A stretch of 64,000 nucleotides of DNA, taken from assembly GCA_963755395.1 (NCBI GenBank), contig CAVWJJ010000002.1:1240001-1304000 (forward strand), given 5' to 3'. The position numbers and the translations under genes are program-made. Position 1 is the stretch's first letter. Each line of letters opens with the position of its first letter. Positions 43,615 through 52,807 of the stretch are shown here, one piece after another. The notes below the pieces were generated by a model. That model saw only the letters and a program-made list of their open reading frames with translations. It was not told the DNA's origin and did no database searches. Source of the stretch: DAHVFK01 sp963755395 (GTDB lineage Bacteria > Pseudomonadota > Gammaproteobacteria > Burkholderiales > SG8-39).

Positions 43615-44208
43615 TTGTACCACGAAGGCTCGCGCGCGCTGCAGGACCGCTTCGACACGCGACGCCTGGCCGACGCGCTGGAAGCAACCCTTACTCGAAG
43701 CGCCCTGAGCGGCGAGGAGCGCGAGTTCGTCGAGAGCAGGGCGTTCTTCTTCCTCGCTACTGCCGATGCCGGGGGCCAGCCGGATTGCTCCTACAAGGGC
43801 GGCGCCCCCGGGCTGGTCCGAGCGCTGGATGCCGCAACGCTCGCCTTTCCGAGCTACGACGGCAACGGCATGTTCCGCAGCCTGGGCAACGTCACGCGCA
43901 ACCCGCGGGTGGCGTTGCTGTTCATCGATTTCGAGCGCCCGCGCCGGCTCAGGATCGCCGGCCGCGCCGCGCTTTCGGACGATGCGGCCTTGCTCGCCAC
44001 CTGGCCCGGCGCCCAGCTGGCGGTGCAGGTTGCGGTCGAGCTCGCATTCCCAAACTGCCCGCGCTACGTTCACCGCATGCAGATGACCGAAGCCTCGCCC
44101 TATGTTCCCTGCCAGGACCGCGCGGTCCCGGTGCCGGAGTGGAAGAAGCGCGCACCGTTCCATGATGCGCTGCCGCAGGACGACCCGGCTCGGGGCGGCG
44201 GCCGTTAA
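43615..44208 (+). CDS. Pyridoxamine-5'-phosphate-oxidase-like flavin-binding protein
   Basis: A 197-residue split-barrel protein of the PNPOx-like group (residues about 40-150). The core reads AFFFLATADAGGQPDCSYKG, then FPSYDGNGMFRSLGNV and NPRVALLFIDF, typical of the FMN- or F420-binding fold. It lacks features of true PdxH and is best taken as a redox or stress protein. Starts at TTG 43615, right after the VOC gene, so they are co-transcribed. Ends in an unstructured Asp/Pro/Gly tail. Confidence 0.82.
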   Translation: MYHEGSRALQDRFDTRRLADALEATLTRSALSGEEREFVESRAFFFLATADAGGQPDCSYKGGAPGLVRALDAATLAFPSYDGNGMFRSLGNVTRNPRVALLFIDFERPRRLRIAGRAALSDDAALLATWPGAQLAVQVAVELAFPNCPRYVHRMQMTEASPYVPCQDRAVPVPEWKKRAPFHDALPQDDPARGGGR

Positions 44209-44268
44209 GCCTGACATAAGCCTGCCGCGCTAGGCTGTGTAAATGTCGCGTCGAGGAGGAAACCATCC

Positions 44269-44763
44269 ATGCGCATCCCAAAACCCCTCATCGTGATGGG
44301 GCTCGCCGCGCTCGCGCCGGCGGCGGCCTTCGCGGCTGGCATGGCGCAGGCGCAGAAGGACATCGAGCGGGGCGACTATTCCGTCGCCGCAAGCCAGCTC
44401 AGGCCGCTCGTCGCGCGCGGCGACGCGCGCGCCGAGGAAGCGCTTGGCGCGCTGTACGACGCCGGCCTGGGCGTCGCGCCGGATGCCGTGCGTGCCGCGA
44501 AACTGTTCCGCGAAGCGGCGCTGCAGGGCAGCGGCGCGGCGCAGCTCAACCTGGCGAACCTCTATCTCAAGGGGCGCGGCGTGCAGGCCGACCCGGTGCT
44601 CGCTTACGCCTGGGCCGATGCCGCCGCCGCGAGCGGCGAGCCGGGTGGCCAGGACGTTCTCGACCGGCTGGCGAGGGAGATGCCGGACGGGCAGCTCAAG
44701 CGCGCGCAGTCGCTGGCGCAGCGCTACGTTGAGCTTTACGTGCAGTCGTTCCGCTCCGGTTGA
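44269..44763 (+). CDS. Exported Sel1-repeat protein
   Basis: A 164-residue protein with a signal peptide (PLIVMGLAALAPAAAFAAG) and three Sel1-type helical repeats: AEEALGALYDAGLGVAPD, AAQLNLANLYLKGRGVQADP and a final AYAWADAAAASGEPGGQDVL. Such repeats make a small solenoid for protein contacts in the periplasm. The gene is followed by the convergent hypothetical membrane-protein gene, with a 68-base overlap. The partner is unknown. Confidence 0.85.
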   Translation: MRIPKPLIVMGLAALAPAAAFAAGMAQAQKDIERGDYSVAASQLRPLVARGDARAEEALGALYDAGLGVAPDAVRAAKLFREAALQGSGAAQLNLANLYLKGRGVQADPVLAYAWADAAAASGEPGGQDVLDRLAREMPDGQLKRAQSLAQRYVELYVQSFRSG

Positions 44764-45502
44764 GCGCGCCGCGCGCCTTGGCGAGCTGCTTGCGCAGCGC
44801 CGGCACGGCGCCTGCGGTAGCGGGGTTCGCGGCGAGCTTGGCGAGCGCCAGGTCGACCGCGTCCAGGCCGAGGTTCGCGCCGAATCGTGTCGACACCTGC
44901 CTGAGCGCACTCTGGAACCCGGGATCGGACTTGAGCTCGGTCTCGCCCAGCGCCTGCGCTTTGGCGACGATGTCGGAGAGCACGACGACCGCGCGTTTCG
45001 CGTTCTCGGGCGACGCGAGGCTCTTCGCGCTGGTGAACTGAGCGACCTCGGGCAGGCTCTGCGCGAAGCGGCGCAGCGCCGCCGCCTGCTGCGCGTTGCG
45101 CGGGTGGTCCTGGTGCATCACCGCCTGCGCCGCGCCCATGATCGCGAACGGCGCCAGCGCCGCGTGCGTCAGCACCGGCCCCCCCGAGACCGCACCGGCG
45201 AGCGGCAGGCCGATCAGCGCCAGGCCGCCGAGCGCGTGCACCAGGTGCAGCGCCTTGCCTTCGACCGCAAAGAAGATGCGTGCCACGTCGCGCACCGGGG
45301 CGAAGCCGAAGCCCGCGGCCACAACCAGGCTCGCGAGCGACGCGTTCGTATTGCCTTCGGCCTTGAAGTGCGCGTAGGCCGCGAAGCAACCCACCGCGAG
45401 GAGAAGGAACCCGCCGTGCAGCAGCAGTCGCGCGGCGACCGCAGCCAGCGAGGCGCGTGACGCGGCCGGGTCGTGCGCGTCGGGTTGCGCGAAGGCGCTC
45501 AC
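44696..45502 (-). CDS. Hypothetical membrane protein
   Basis: A 268-residue protein starting at GTG 45502. It has about four hydrophobic segments in its first 130 residues (LLLHGGFLLLAVGCFAAYA, NASLASLVVAAGFGF, LVHALGGLALIGLPLAGAV, ALAPFAIMGAAQAVM) and a soluble helical C-terminal half containing SLPEVAQFTSAKSLASPENA. I do not recognise the family. The last 20 or so residues are Ala/Arg-rich and antisense to the Sel1 gene. It follows the DUF3617 gene by 7 bases, probably in the same transcript. Confidence 0.7.
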   Translation of the reverse strand: MSAFAQPDAHDPAASRASLAAVAARLLLHGGFLLLAVGCFAAYAHFKAEGNTNASLASLVVAAGFGFAPVRDVARIFFAVEGKALHLVHALGGLALIGLPLAGAVSGGPVLTHAALAPFAIMGAAQAVMHQDHPRNAQQAAALRRFAQSLPEVAQFTSAKSLASPENAKRAVVVLSDIVAKAQALGETELKSDPGFQSALRQVSTRFGANLGLDAVDLALAKLAANPATAGAVPALRKQLAKARGALNRSGTTARKAQRSAAPATARA

Positions 45503-45509
45503 GGCTGCG

Positions 45510-45974
45510 TTACTTTATGTCGCCGCAGTCGGACCCGAGCCACTTGCTGTCGTAGCTGGCGTGGTTGGTCATCATGCCGCCGCCAAAGCTCATCTTGATC
45601 AGAAGATTGCCCTTGACGTGCTCGCGCGAGAGCGCAGTAATCTTGCCGGAAATATCCTGGTCGCCCTGTGATCCTCCGCTGCAGGCGCGCCTGCCGGCCC
45701 ACACCGTACGCGACTGAGAGGTCATCTTAGTGGTGCATTTCTGGCCTTCTTCCGGCGGCTGTGCGATGGGATCCTCGGCGAGCTGCTTCTTGGTCAGGCA
45801 GGTCCTGTAAGTCACCGTGTTCGAGCCGACCGGCGCGCCGCTGATCCGGTTGGTGAGGGTGGTTTCCCACAGCCCAGTCTTGACGTCCATCGGCGCGGCG
45901 GATGCTCCTGTGGCGAAGGCGGCGGACATGCACAGGAGCACTGCGGCGGCAGTGTGCGCGTTCTTCATTTGCAT
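45510..45974 (-). CDS. DUF3617 periplasmic protein
   Basis: A 154-residue exported protein matching DUF3617 (DVKTGLWETTLTNRISGAPV, RTCLTKKQLAEDP). It has a signal peptide ending at ASA. Five cysteines, including CGDIK near the end, are likely partly disulfide-bonded. Function is unknown. Start is ATG 45974 or ATG 45968. It is transcribed leftward, divergent from the large locus starting at 46243. Confidence 0.8.
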   Translation of the reverse strand: MQMKNAHTAAAVLLCMSAAFATGASAAPMDVKTGLWETTLTNRISGAPVGSNTVTYRTCLTKKQLAEDPIAQPPEEGQKCTTKMTSQSRTVWAGRRACSGGSQGDQDISGKITALSREHVKGNLLIKMSFGGGMMTNHASYDSKWLGSDCGDIK

Positions 45975-46142
45975 GATCTCCCTTGAGGGTGGCGCGTTCT
46001 GCGAGATTGTGTTCGCGTGCGAAGCGTTCGTCCATATCCTGGCCGCGCGGAAACATGCTGACGCGAAGCTGACATCGAGGAAATGCGAATCGGTGCCAAA
46101 TGTGTCCGTTGCTTTTTCCTAGGCTATCGGGCACTTTTCCGT

Positions 46143-46162
46143 AAACGGCGATTGAACCGTTT
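46143..46162. promoter_or_regulatory. Inverted repeat upstream of the secreted-protein locus
   Basis: AAACGG (46143-46148) and CCGTTT (46157-46162) form a dyad with an 8-base spacer, 80 bases before the barrel protein gene. It lies in the 268-base gap between the divergent DUF3617 and barrel genes, which holds no gene I can support. It could be an operator for either gene. No clear sigma-70 or ECF promoter was identified. Confidence 0.3.
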
Positions 46163-46242
46163 GTGCTGTCGCAGCGACGCAGTGGTCGACGCCGGCGATC
46201 TGCCCCAAGAGCCGGCGCGGCTGCTCACATGTCGAGGGAGCG

Positions 46243-48261
46243 ATGAGGTACGCTGGCATTGGCGTCTGGGTTTGCGGGAGCGCGCTGGCGCTGGCTCACG
46301 CGCTCGCGTTCGCGCAGCAAGCGACCTGGAAGCCCGAGTTCGTTCCGCCGCAGGCGGGTAGCGCCGCGCAGAGCGCGCCGCTGCGCATTCACGTCGCGGG
46401 AATCCCGCAGGACGTTCCGCAGCGCCTGGCGGTTGAGCTGGATGACATTGACGTCACCGCGCTCGCGGCGCTCGACGGTTCCGATATCGTCATTACGCCG
46501 GCGCAGCCGATCGCCTTCGGCAAGCACACGCTGCGCCTGATCGAGAACACGCCCGACGGCGGCATCGCCGAGCGCGGCGAGTGGGCGTTCGAGATCCGCC
46601 AGAGCGCCGCGTTCCTGCAGTCTCAGCTGCAGGCAAACGTGACCCTGAATGCCACCCAGCGCGTGGCGAACCACAACGTGGACGCCACTGCGGGGCCGCT
46701 GCAGGGCACCGGCTCGGCGCAAATACAGGGCCGGGTGGCGAACGAAACCTGGCAGGCGAACGGCACGATGAGCCTGATCAGCAGCAGCCAGACTGCGCAG
46801 ATGCCGCTGCAGGGAAGCCACCTCGACATCGCCCAGTACCTGCTGTCGGTGCAGAGCGGGCGCGTGGCCGCGAGCGTCGGCGACCACCCCGCGCTCGGGC
46901 CGCAGAGCCTGGTGATGCAGAACTTCGCCCGCCGCGGCGTGACGGTCGATCTCTCGGCCGGCAGCGCCGCGCACGTCACCGGCTTCTCGATGAGCGCGGC
47001 CCCGCTCGTCGGCTCGCGCAATCTGAGCGGCACGAACGACGATCGCAACCGCATCGACGGCATGGTCGCGACCCTGTTTCCTCTCCCTGGACGCCCCGAC
47101 GCGCTCGCCGTCAGCGGCACCTACGTCGACGGTGAAAGCACCGGCCTGACGGGCGCGAGCGTGGGGGGGCCCGCCGAGGCCTACGGCGGCCACGCGGGCA
47201 GCCTGGCCGCCGACGCGCAGCTGTTCGACAAGCTGCTGCGGCTGCGCGCCGAGGCCGCGCATAGCAGCTACGACTTCGACGGCGTCGGCGTCGGGCTGGA
47301 GCCGCAGTCGGGCCACGCCTACTCTGGGCTGGCGAACTGGACGCCCTGGCACAGCCTGAACGTGCTTGGCCAGCCGCTGGTGTGGAACGTCGGCGCGCAG
47401 AAAAAGGTCCTGAGCACCTTCTTCCAGAGCCCGGCTACCCCAGGTGCGGTCGCCGACCGCGACATGGGGCAGGTGTTCAGCGGGTTGAACTGGTACGGTC
47501 TGAGCGTGCAGGCCGCCGCCGCCAAGGAGCACGACAACGTCGACGATCTCGCGCTGGTTCCGCGCACGAGAACGACGCAGCACTCGTTCTCGCTCAATTA
47601 CGTGCCGGTGCAGGGCGCGGCGCCCGCCGCGCCCTGGTACGGCACGCCGAGCCTGTCGGCCTCCTATGTGACGCTGAGCAAGGAGCTGACCGACAACGCC
47701 GGTTCGTTCCTGCTCGCGGTCGGGCCGCTGCACGAGACCTCCAACCTGATGCTCGGCGCGCAGTTCCAGCACGCGACCTGGAGCTGGGGCGCCACGCACA
47801 CGCGGGTGGAGGACCGGGACTTCGCCGGCTACACGCCCGAAACGGCCACCACGGCCGACCGCCTGCAGGCGGCGTTCCTGGTGAAAAAGCTCAACCTCGG
47901 CGCGAGCCTCGAGCATGACAAGACCGAGGACCTGACCAACGTCGCGCGCGCGCAGGCGATGATCGGCGGCGCGACGCTGGCCTATCCGTTCACCGACCGC
48001 ATCTCGAGCAACCTGACCTACAACGTGCGCCACGCCTGGTCGGACGTTCCCGCCAGCGACCAGATCACCAGCGACACCACGCTGGGCTTGAACTGGGTGG
48101 TGGTCGCGGCGAACGGCCAGCGCCCGGGCATGTCGCTCGGGCTCGACGGCAGCTACCACTCCTGCCGCGACAAGCTCGCAGCGTCCTCTTTCGGCACCGT
48201 ATGCGTGAACAGCTACCAGGCATTCGCACGCATGAGCATTTCATGGATGCCGTCGTTCTGA
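46243..48261 (+). CDS. Large outer-membrane beta-barrel protein, unknown family
   Basis: A 672-residue protein with a signal peptide (ALALAHALAFAQQ). Residues about 45-130 look like an Ig-like or sheet-rich domain (LRIHVAGIPQDVPQRLAVEL; LIENTPDGGIAERGEWAFEI). The rest alternates short strands such as FQHATWSWGATHTRVEDRDF, LGASLEHDKTEDLTN and NLTYNVRHAWSDVPA, and ends MSISWMPSF with the terminal Phe of barrel proteins. There is no TonB box or plug domain. Two Cys sit near the end (SCRDK, VCVNS). I suggest it is the outer-membrane anchor or channel of the locus that follows; this is inference. Confidence 0.7.
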   Translation: MRYAGIGVWVCGSALALAHALAFAQQATWKPEFVPPQAGSAAQSAPLRIHVAGIPQDVPQRLAVELDDIDVTALAALDGSDIVITPAQPIAFGKHTLRLIENTPDGGIAERGEWAFEIRQSAAFLQSQLQANVTLNATQRVANHNVDATAGPLQGTGSAQIQGRVANETWQANGTMSLISSSQTAQMPLQGSHLDIAQYLLSVQSGRVAASVGDHPALGPQSLVMQNFARRGVTVDLSAGSAAHVTGFSMSAAPLVGSRNLSGTNDDRNRIDGMVATLFPLPGRPDALAVSGTYVDGESTGLTGASVGGPAEAYGGHAGSLAADAQLFDKLLRLRAEAAHSSYDFDGVGVGLEPQSGHAYSGLANWTPWHSLNVLGQPLVWNVGAQKKVLSTFFQSPATPGAVADRDMGQVFSGLNWYGLSVQAAAAKEHDNVDDLALVPRTRTTQHSFSLNYVPVQGAAPAAPWYGTPSLSASYVTLSKELTDNAGSFLLAVGPLHETSNLMLGAQFQHATWSWGATHTRVEDRDFAGYTPETATTADRLQAAFLVKKLNLGASLEHDKTEDLTNVARAQAMIGGATLAYPFTDRISSNLTYNVRHAWSDVPASDQITSDTTLGLNWVVVAANGQRPGMSLGLDGSYHSCRDKLAASSFGTVCVNSYQAFARMSISWMPSF

Positions 48262-48281
48262 GGCACAGGAGCACCGCCGCT

Positions 48282-49478
48282 ATGATGCGCACCTTCCTTC
48301 GTACCCTGGGCATCGCGCTCGGCCTCGCCTTCGCGGCGCTGCCGGCGCGCGCCGCGATCAATTCGGTCGAGCCGATCCCGGCGAACAGCCTGATCGCGAT
48401 CGGCCAGGCGCACTCGCTGGTGCTCAACTGGCAGGTCGTCAGCCTGGCCGTCGGCTTCCCCGGCACGCTGCCCTACACGATCACCTCCACCTCGGGTCAG
48501 TTCAGGGTCGGCGGGACCGTGCTCGCCACCGTCAACACCGTCCTGAGCGCGAACGGCAGCATGGTGAGCGGCGTTCCCTCGACGGTCTCTCTGGCGGAAT
48601 CGGTGATCGTGCCGCCGAGCGTCACGGTGCAGGCCAACCGCCTCGGGGCGCAGACGATCAGCTACGTGCGCGTATTCACCGACGGCACCACGCCGATGCA
48701 GGGCAGCGAGCTGATCGTTGTCGGCGGATCGGGCTCCGCCCTGTTCGGCATCACGCGCGAGGCGCTTTCGTTCGACGACGGCGCGGCGGTGCGCGTGGTG
48801 CAGAAGGGCGACAGGCTGTCGGCGCGCGCCGAAATCGACTTCACCGGCAGCGGAAGCATGAGCGGAGTGTGGGAGATTGCCGGGCCGAGCTCCACCGTCG
48901 GCCAGCCCCAGTACCGCGAGCTGCAGCCGGTCACGCGCGGGCTGATCGGGCAGGGGCCGGAGATCGTCAAGAGCCCGGACCTGCCGACTGATACGCCGGG
49001 CTATTACCTGTTGCGCCTGCGCATCACCCAGCCGCTGCCGGGGTTCGATCCGCCGATGCTGGCGTATTACGTGGGCGAGGCCAGCGCCGGGGGGCGCGGC
49101 GCGTTCACCGAGATGGTCGTCACCTCGCCGGGCGACGGCGCGCTGTTCGACCCCGGGACCCGCTTCGCCTGGCAGCCGGTCGCGGGCGCGAAGGTCTACA
49201 AGATCGAGCTGTTCGCCAGCCCGGAGAGCGACAAGTTCGGGCTGCCCGATATCGCCGAGCAGGCGGCCGCGGCGGATCCTGCGCGCGTGCGCGCCGCGCT
49301 CGCCTCGCCGCCGTCAGCGGGGATGATCGTGGCCGGGGCACAGACGCAGGTCGCCCTGACCTCCGCGACGCGCGCGCGGCTGCAGCCGCGCCACAGCTAT
49401 TACTGGCGCGTGCAGGCGATCGGCGCCGACGGCGGCGTCATCGGCGCGGCGCAGGTGCGGCAGCTCAGGGTTCCCTAA
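48282..49478 (+). CDS. Secreted protein with Ig/FN3-like C-terminal domain
   Basis: A 398-residue exported protein (signal peptide LRTLGIALGLAFAALPARA) with no family I recognise. The N-terminal half is sheet-rich and Ser/Thr-rich (VTVQANRLGAQTISYVRVF). The C-terminal third looks like a fibronectin-III-type domain: TSPGDGALFDPGTRFAWQPV, AKVYKIELFASPESD, then RLQPRHSYYWRVQAIGADGG. Starts at ATG 48282 or 48285, 20 bases after the barrel gene. A surface-exposed or adhesive part is a possible role. Confidence 0.7.
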   Translation: MMRTFLRTLGIALGLAFAALPARAAINSVEPIPANSLIAIGQAHSLVLNWQVVSLAVGFPGTLPYTITSTSGQFRVGGTVLATVNTVLSANGSMVSGVPSTVSLAESVIVPPSVTVQANRLGAQTISYVRVFTDGTTPMQGSELIVVGGSGSALFGITREALSFDDGAAVRVVQKGDRLSARAEIDFTGSGSMSGVWEIAGPSSTVGQPQYRELQPVTRGLIGQGPEIVKSPDLPTDTPGYYLLRLRITQPLPGFDPPMLAYYVGEASAGGRGAFTEMVVTSPGDGALFDPGTRFAWQPVAGAKVYKIELFASPESDKFGLPDIAEQAAAADPARVRAALASPPSAGMIVAGAQTQVALTSATRARLQPRHSYYWRVQAIGADGGVIGAAQVRQLRVP

Positions 49479-49497
49479 GGCACGCGGCGGCGCCGCC

Positions 49498-50052
49498 ATG
49501 TCCGCGAATGCCGCCAGCGAGGAAGCGATGCTGATCGCGGGAATCGCACAGGGCCGGGAGCAGGACCTGGCCGAGTTCTACCGCCGCTACCACGGCAGGA
49601 TCTACGCGTTCCTGCTGCGCAGGCTGGGCGACGCTGCCGACGCAACCGAGGCCGTCAACGAAGTGATGCTCGAGGTCTGGCGCGGGGCGGCGCGCTTCGA
49701 GGGCCGCTCGCGTCCGCTCACCTGGGTGCTCGGCATCGCGCAGCACAAGGCGCTCGACCGCGTGCGGCGCCGGGCGGCGCGGCCGCAGGCCGTCGAGCTC
49801 GATCCCGACACGCTCGCCGGCGAGGGGGCCGGCGCCGCCGAGCTGCTCGCGCAGGCGCAGGACGCGGAGCGCCTGCGGCGCTGCCTCGAGCGCCTGTCGG
49901 AAGTGCAGCGCGCGGTCGTGCACCTCGCGTTCTACGAGGACCTGAGCTACGGCGAGATCGCGCAGATCCTCGACTGCCCGGAAGGCACGGTGAAGACGCG
50001 CATGTTCCACGCCAAGGAGGGCCTCAGGCGCTGCCTGGGCGCCACGCCATGA
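49498..50052 (+). CDS. ECF-type RNA polymerase sigma factor
   Basis: A 184-residue extracytoplasmic-function sigma factor. Region 2 is LAEFYRRYHGRIYAFLLRRL, then LGDAADATEAVNEVMLEVW; region 4 is RLSEVQRAVVHLAFYEDLSY followed by GEIAQILDCPEGTVKTR. It is 19 bases after the secreted-protein gene and overlaps its anti-sigma factor by 4 bases. It should direct transcription of the surrounding secreted-protein genes when the anti-sigma factor is inactivated. No target promoter was recognised. Confidence 0.9.
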   Translation: MSANAASEEAMLIAGIAQGREQDLAEFYRRYHGRIYAFLLRRLGDAADATEAVNEVMLEVWRGAARFEGRSRPLTWVLGIAQHKALDRVRRRAARPQAVELDPDTLAGEGAGAAELLAQAQDAERLRRCLERLSEVQRAVVHLAFYEDLSYGEIAQILDCPEGTVKTRMFHAKEGLRRCLGATP

Positions 50053-50627
50053 ACGGTGCGCTCCATCCCGACGAACTGCTGCCCTGGTACGCGAACCGCA
50101 GCCTCGCGGGCGCCGAGCACGACGCGGTCGAGGCGCACCTGCGCGAGTGCGCGCGCTGCCGCGCCGAGCTCGAGTTCCTCGGCGCGCTGCGCGAAGGAGT
50201 GAAGCGCTCCGCGCCGGCGCAGGTCACCGACGAGGTCGGCCTGCGGCGCCTGCTGCGGGACGTGCGGCGTGAGCGCGCGCGTCCGCAGCGCAGGATGGCG
50301 CTCGCGGCCGCCGCGGCGCTGGTGATCGTCGTGCAGGCCGGGCTGATCGGGTGGCTGGCGACGCGCGAACCGGCCATCGAGCCGCTCGGCGAGCGCGCGC
50401 CGGCGGGCGTGGTGCTGCAGCTGCGCTTCGAACCCGCGGCGAGCGAGGCGCGCATCCGCGCGCTGCTGCAGGAGCACGACGCGGTGGTGATCGACGGCCC
50501 GAGCGCGCTCGGCGTGTACCGCGTGCGGCTGCGCGGCCTGCGCGCCGACGACCGCGAGGCGGCGGCGAAGGCGCTGGCGGAGTTCCGCGCCGCGCGCGGC
50601 GTCGTGGTGCAGGCGGAGCTGCAATGA
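50049..50627 (+). CDS. Membrane anti-sigma factor with zinc-binding N-terminus
   Basis: A 192-residue membrane protein. The N-terminal domain has HLRECARCRAEL, part of a zf-HC2 motif (His-x3-Cys-x2-Cys), as in ZAS anti-sigma factors. One helix (MALAAAAALVIVVQAGLIGW) follows at about residue 78. The remaining 95 residues are in the periplasm and resemble a small ferredoxin-like sheet (GVVLQLRFEPAASEARIRAL, then GPSALGVYRVRLRG). It should hold the ECF sigma factor until an envelope signal acts. Confidence 0.85.
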   Translation: MNGALHPDELLPWYANRSLAGAEHDAVEAHLRECARCRAELEFLGALREGVKRSAPAQVTDEVGLRRLLRDVRRERARPQRRMALAAAAALVIVVQAGLIGWLATREPAIEPLGERAPAGVVLQLRFEPAASEARIRALLQEHDAVVIDGPSALGVYRVRLRGLRADDREAAAKALAEFRAARGVVVQAELQ

Positions 50628-52012
50628 ACCCGGCGCGCGCGCTGGCGTCGCTGCGGCGCTGCTCGCGTGGGCCTGCGCGGCGCCGGCGCAGATCCGGACC
50701 CTCGATCGCAAGCTGATGGCACCGCCGCCGAACCGGAACCTTACGATTCGGCCGCCTTCTCCAGGCGCTGCAGCCGGTCCAGCAGCCGGCGCAGGAGCCG
50801 CAGCCGGCATCCGGCTGCCGCAGACGCGCCGCCCGCGGCGCAACCTCTCGGCACGTTGCCCAGCTCGGGCGGAACCCTGATCGGCGCGCCGCTGCCGGCG
50901 CCGCCGGCCGCACCGCAGGCGACGGGCGACGCGCTGAAGGAAGACGTCGCGGTCGAGCCTGGGGAAGTGGTAGTGGCGTCGGCGAGCTTGCAGGACGCGC
51001 AACAGGTGCTGCAGCAGGCGCAGGCGCTCGGCCTGGCGATCAAGCGCCGCGCCGTGCTCGGCAATCTCGGACTGGTGATCAGCGTGTTCCGCGTGCCGCA
51101 GGGCGTGAGCGTGCAGGCCGCGCTTGCGCAGCTGCGCCAGGCGCTGCCGCAGCTGTGGTCCGACGCCAACCATCGCTACGCGCTCGAGGCTGGCCCGGCG
51201 ACTTACGGCGCGCGGCTCGTAGGCTGGCCGCCCGCGGCCCGCGGCTGCGGCCGCGGCGCGACCCTCGGCATGGTCGACACCGCGGTCGACCTCGCGCATC
51301 CGGCATTCAAGGGCGGGCAAGTGACGCTGCGCTCGTTCCTGCCGGCAGGCATCGCAGCCGCCTCCGCCGGGCACGGCACCGCGGTCGCGTCGCTTTTGGT
51401 GGGCGGGAGCGGCTTCGGCCTGCTCGCCGGATCGCGCCTTTACGCCGCCGCCGTGTTCCGCAAGCGCGGCGACGACGGCGCCGACACCGACGCCGAGCTG
51501 GCGGTGCGCGCGCTCGACTGGCTGGTCGGGCAGCACGTGAGCACGGTCAACCTGAGCTTCGGCGGGCCGCGCAACCGGATGCTCGAGGCGGCGGTCCTGC
51601 GCGTGGAGCAGCTCGGCGTCGTAGTGCTCGCGGCCGCGGGCAACGGCGGCGCCGACGCGCCGCCGGTCTACCCCGCGGCGCAGCACGGCGTGGTCGCGGT
51701 AACCGCGATCGACGCGAAGCTGCGGCCCTACGCGCACGCGAACCGTGGCGACTACATCGCGTTCGCGGCGCCGGGCGTCGACGTGTGGGCCGCGGCTGCC
51801 GGGCGGCGGCGGCAAGTACGAATCGGGCACCTCGTACGCGGTGCCGTTCGCCGACCGCCGTATTCGCCGCGGCGAAGGCGGCGCAGCCCGGGGCGGCGCC
51901 GCGGTACGCTCGAGCAGACGCTCGCTTCGCGCGCGAAGGATCTCGGGCGCCGGGCAGGGACCCGATGTTCGGCTGGGGACTGCTCCAGGCCGGGGGATGC
52001 GGCCATGGCTGA
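50624..52012 (+). pseudogene. Subtilisin-like (S8) serine protease, frame broken
   Basis: A subtilase of about 460 residues whose conserved core is intact: the catalytic Asp in MVDTAVDLAHP, His in GHGTAVASLLVG, AAAGNGG for the oxyanion hole and the Ser in SGTSYAVPFA. The N-terminal signal region (50624 to about 50760) and the region around the Ser (51800-51960) each need frame changes to read through. Conserved residues survive in the right order, so sequence error is the likely cause. The protease is secreted and may process the repeat or Hcp-like proteins; it overlaps the anti-sigma gene by 4 bases. Confidence 0.8.
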
Positions 52013-52700
52013 TGGCGCCATGACGCGCGCGACGCCGTTCTCTTACGCCTGCGGCCGCTGCTCGCGCTGCTGCCGCAACAAGGGGATCATGCTCAATCCC
52101 TACGAGGTGCTGCGCCTGGCGCGCAACCGGGGCCTGACAACGACGCAGTTCATTGCGCGCCACACCGATCGGGCCGGCACCCGCCTTGCGCAGAAGCCCG
52201 ACGGATCGTGCGTGTTCCTCACGGCCGCGGGCTGCGGCGTGCATGCGGACCGGCCGCTGGTGTGCCGCATCTATCCGCTCGCGCGCCACATCAGCCCGGA
52301 GGACGCGGAAACCTTCACCGAGCTCGAGCCGCACCCGCAGACCGAGGGGCGCTACGGCACCGACGGCACGGTCGGCGACTACCTCGAAGCCCAGGGCGCG
52401 GAGCCCTTCATGCAGGCGGCCGACCGCTACTTGAACCTTTTCCGCGCTCTGGCCGACTCATTGAGCGAACGGTTCGAGCGCCTCGCGGAGCCGGAGCGCG
52501 AAGCGGTGGAGCGGACGTTCGTTCGACCGGCGGACGACGCGGGGCCGGGTCAGGCCTGGCTCGATATCGATCGCACGGTGGACGAATACTGCCGCGAGCG
52601 CGGCGTGGCGAAGCCGGAGGCGGTTTCGCGGCTGATGGAGATGCACCTGGAAGCGATGGCGGCGTGGTCGAGCGGTCTAAACCTGGGGGAAGCACCATGA
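52005..52700 (+). CDS. YkgJ-family cysteine-cluster protein
   Basis: A 231-residue protein with the YkgJ zinc/iron-chelating pattern: CGRCSRCCRNKGIML, GSCVFLTAAGCGVH and RPLVCRIYPLARH. YkgJ proteins probably bind a metal or Fe-S cluster and often sit next to maturation or repair genes. The C-terminal half is helical. ATG 52005 lies within the end of the S8 gene. Its presence in a cluster of exported proteins is unexpected; a role in metal-dependent modification of a secreted partner is possible but unsupported. Confidence 0.85.
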   Translation: MADGAMTRATPFSYACGRCSRCCRNKGIMLNPYEVLRLARNRGLTTTQFIARHTDRAGTRLAQKPDGSCVFLTAAGCGVHADRPLVCRIYPLARHISPEDAETFTELEPHPQTEGRYGTDGTVGDYLEAQGAEPFMQAADRYLNLFRALADSLSERFERLAEPEREAVERTFVRPADDAGPGQAWLDIDRTVDEYCRERGVAKPEAVSRLMEMHLEAMAAWSSGLNLGEAP

Positions 52701-52807
52701 AAAAGCACGAAAGTCGGGCGCTTCGGAAGTCCGTTACTTCTTTCGTCAGCCTGCTCCGGGCATGCGCGATCGGCGTGAGCGAGTCAGTTAAACGAGGAGG
52801 AGGCACC

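Noticed and set aside
46083..46361. 92-codon + strand open frame
   Set aside because: It overlaps the barrel-protein signal region in another frame, with no ribosome-binding site or recognisable features.
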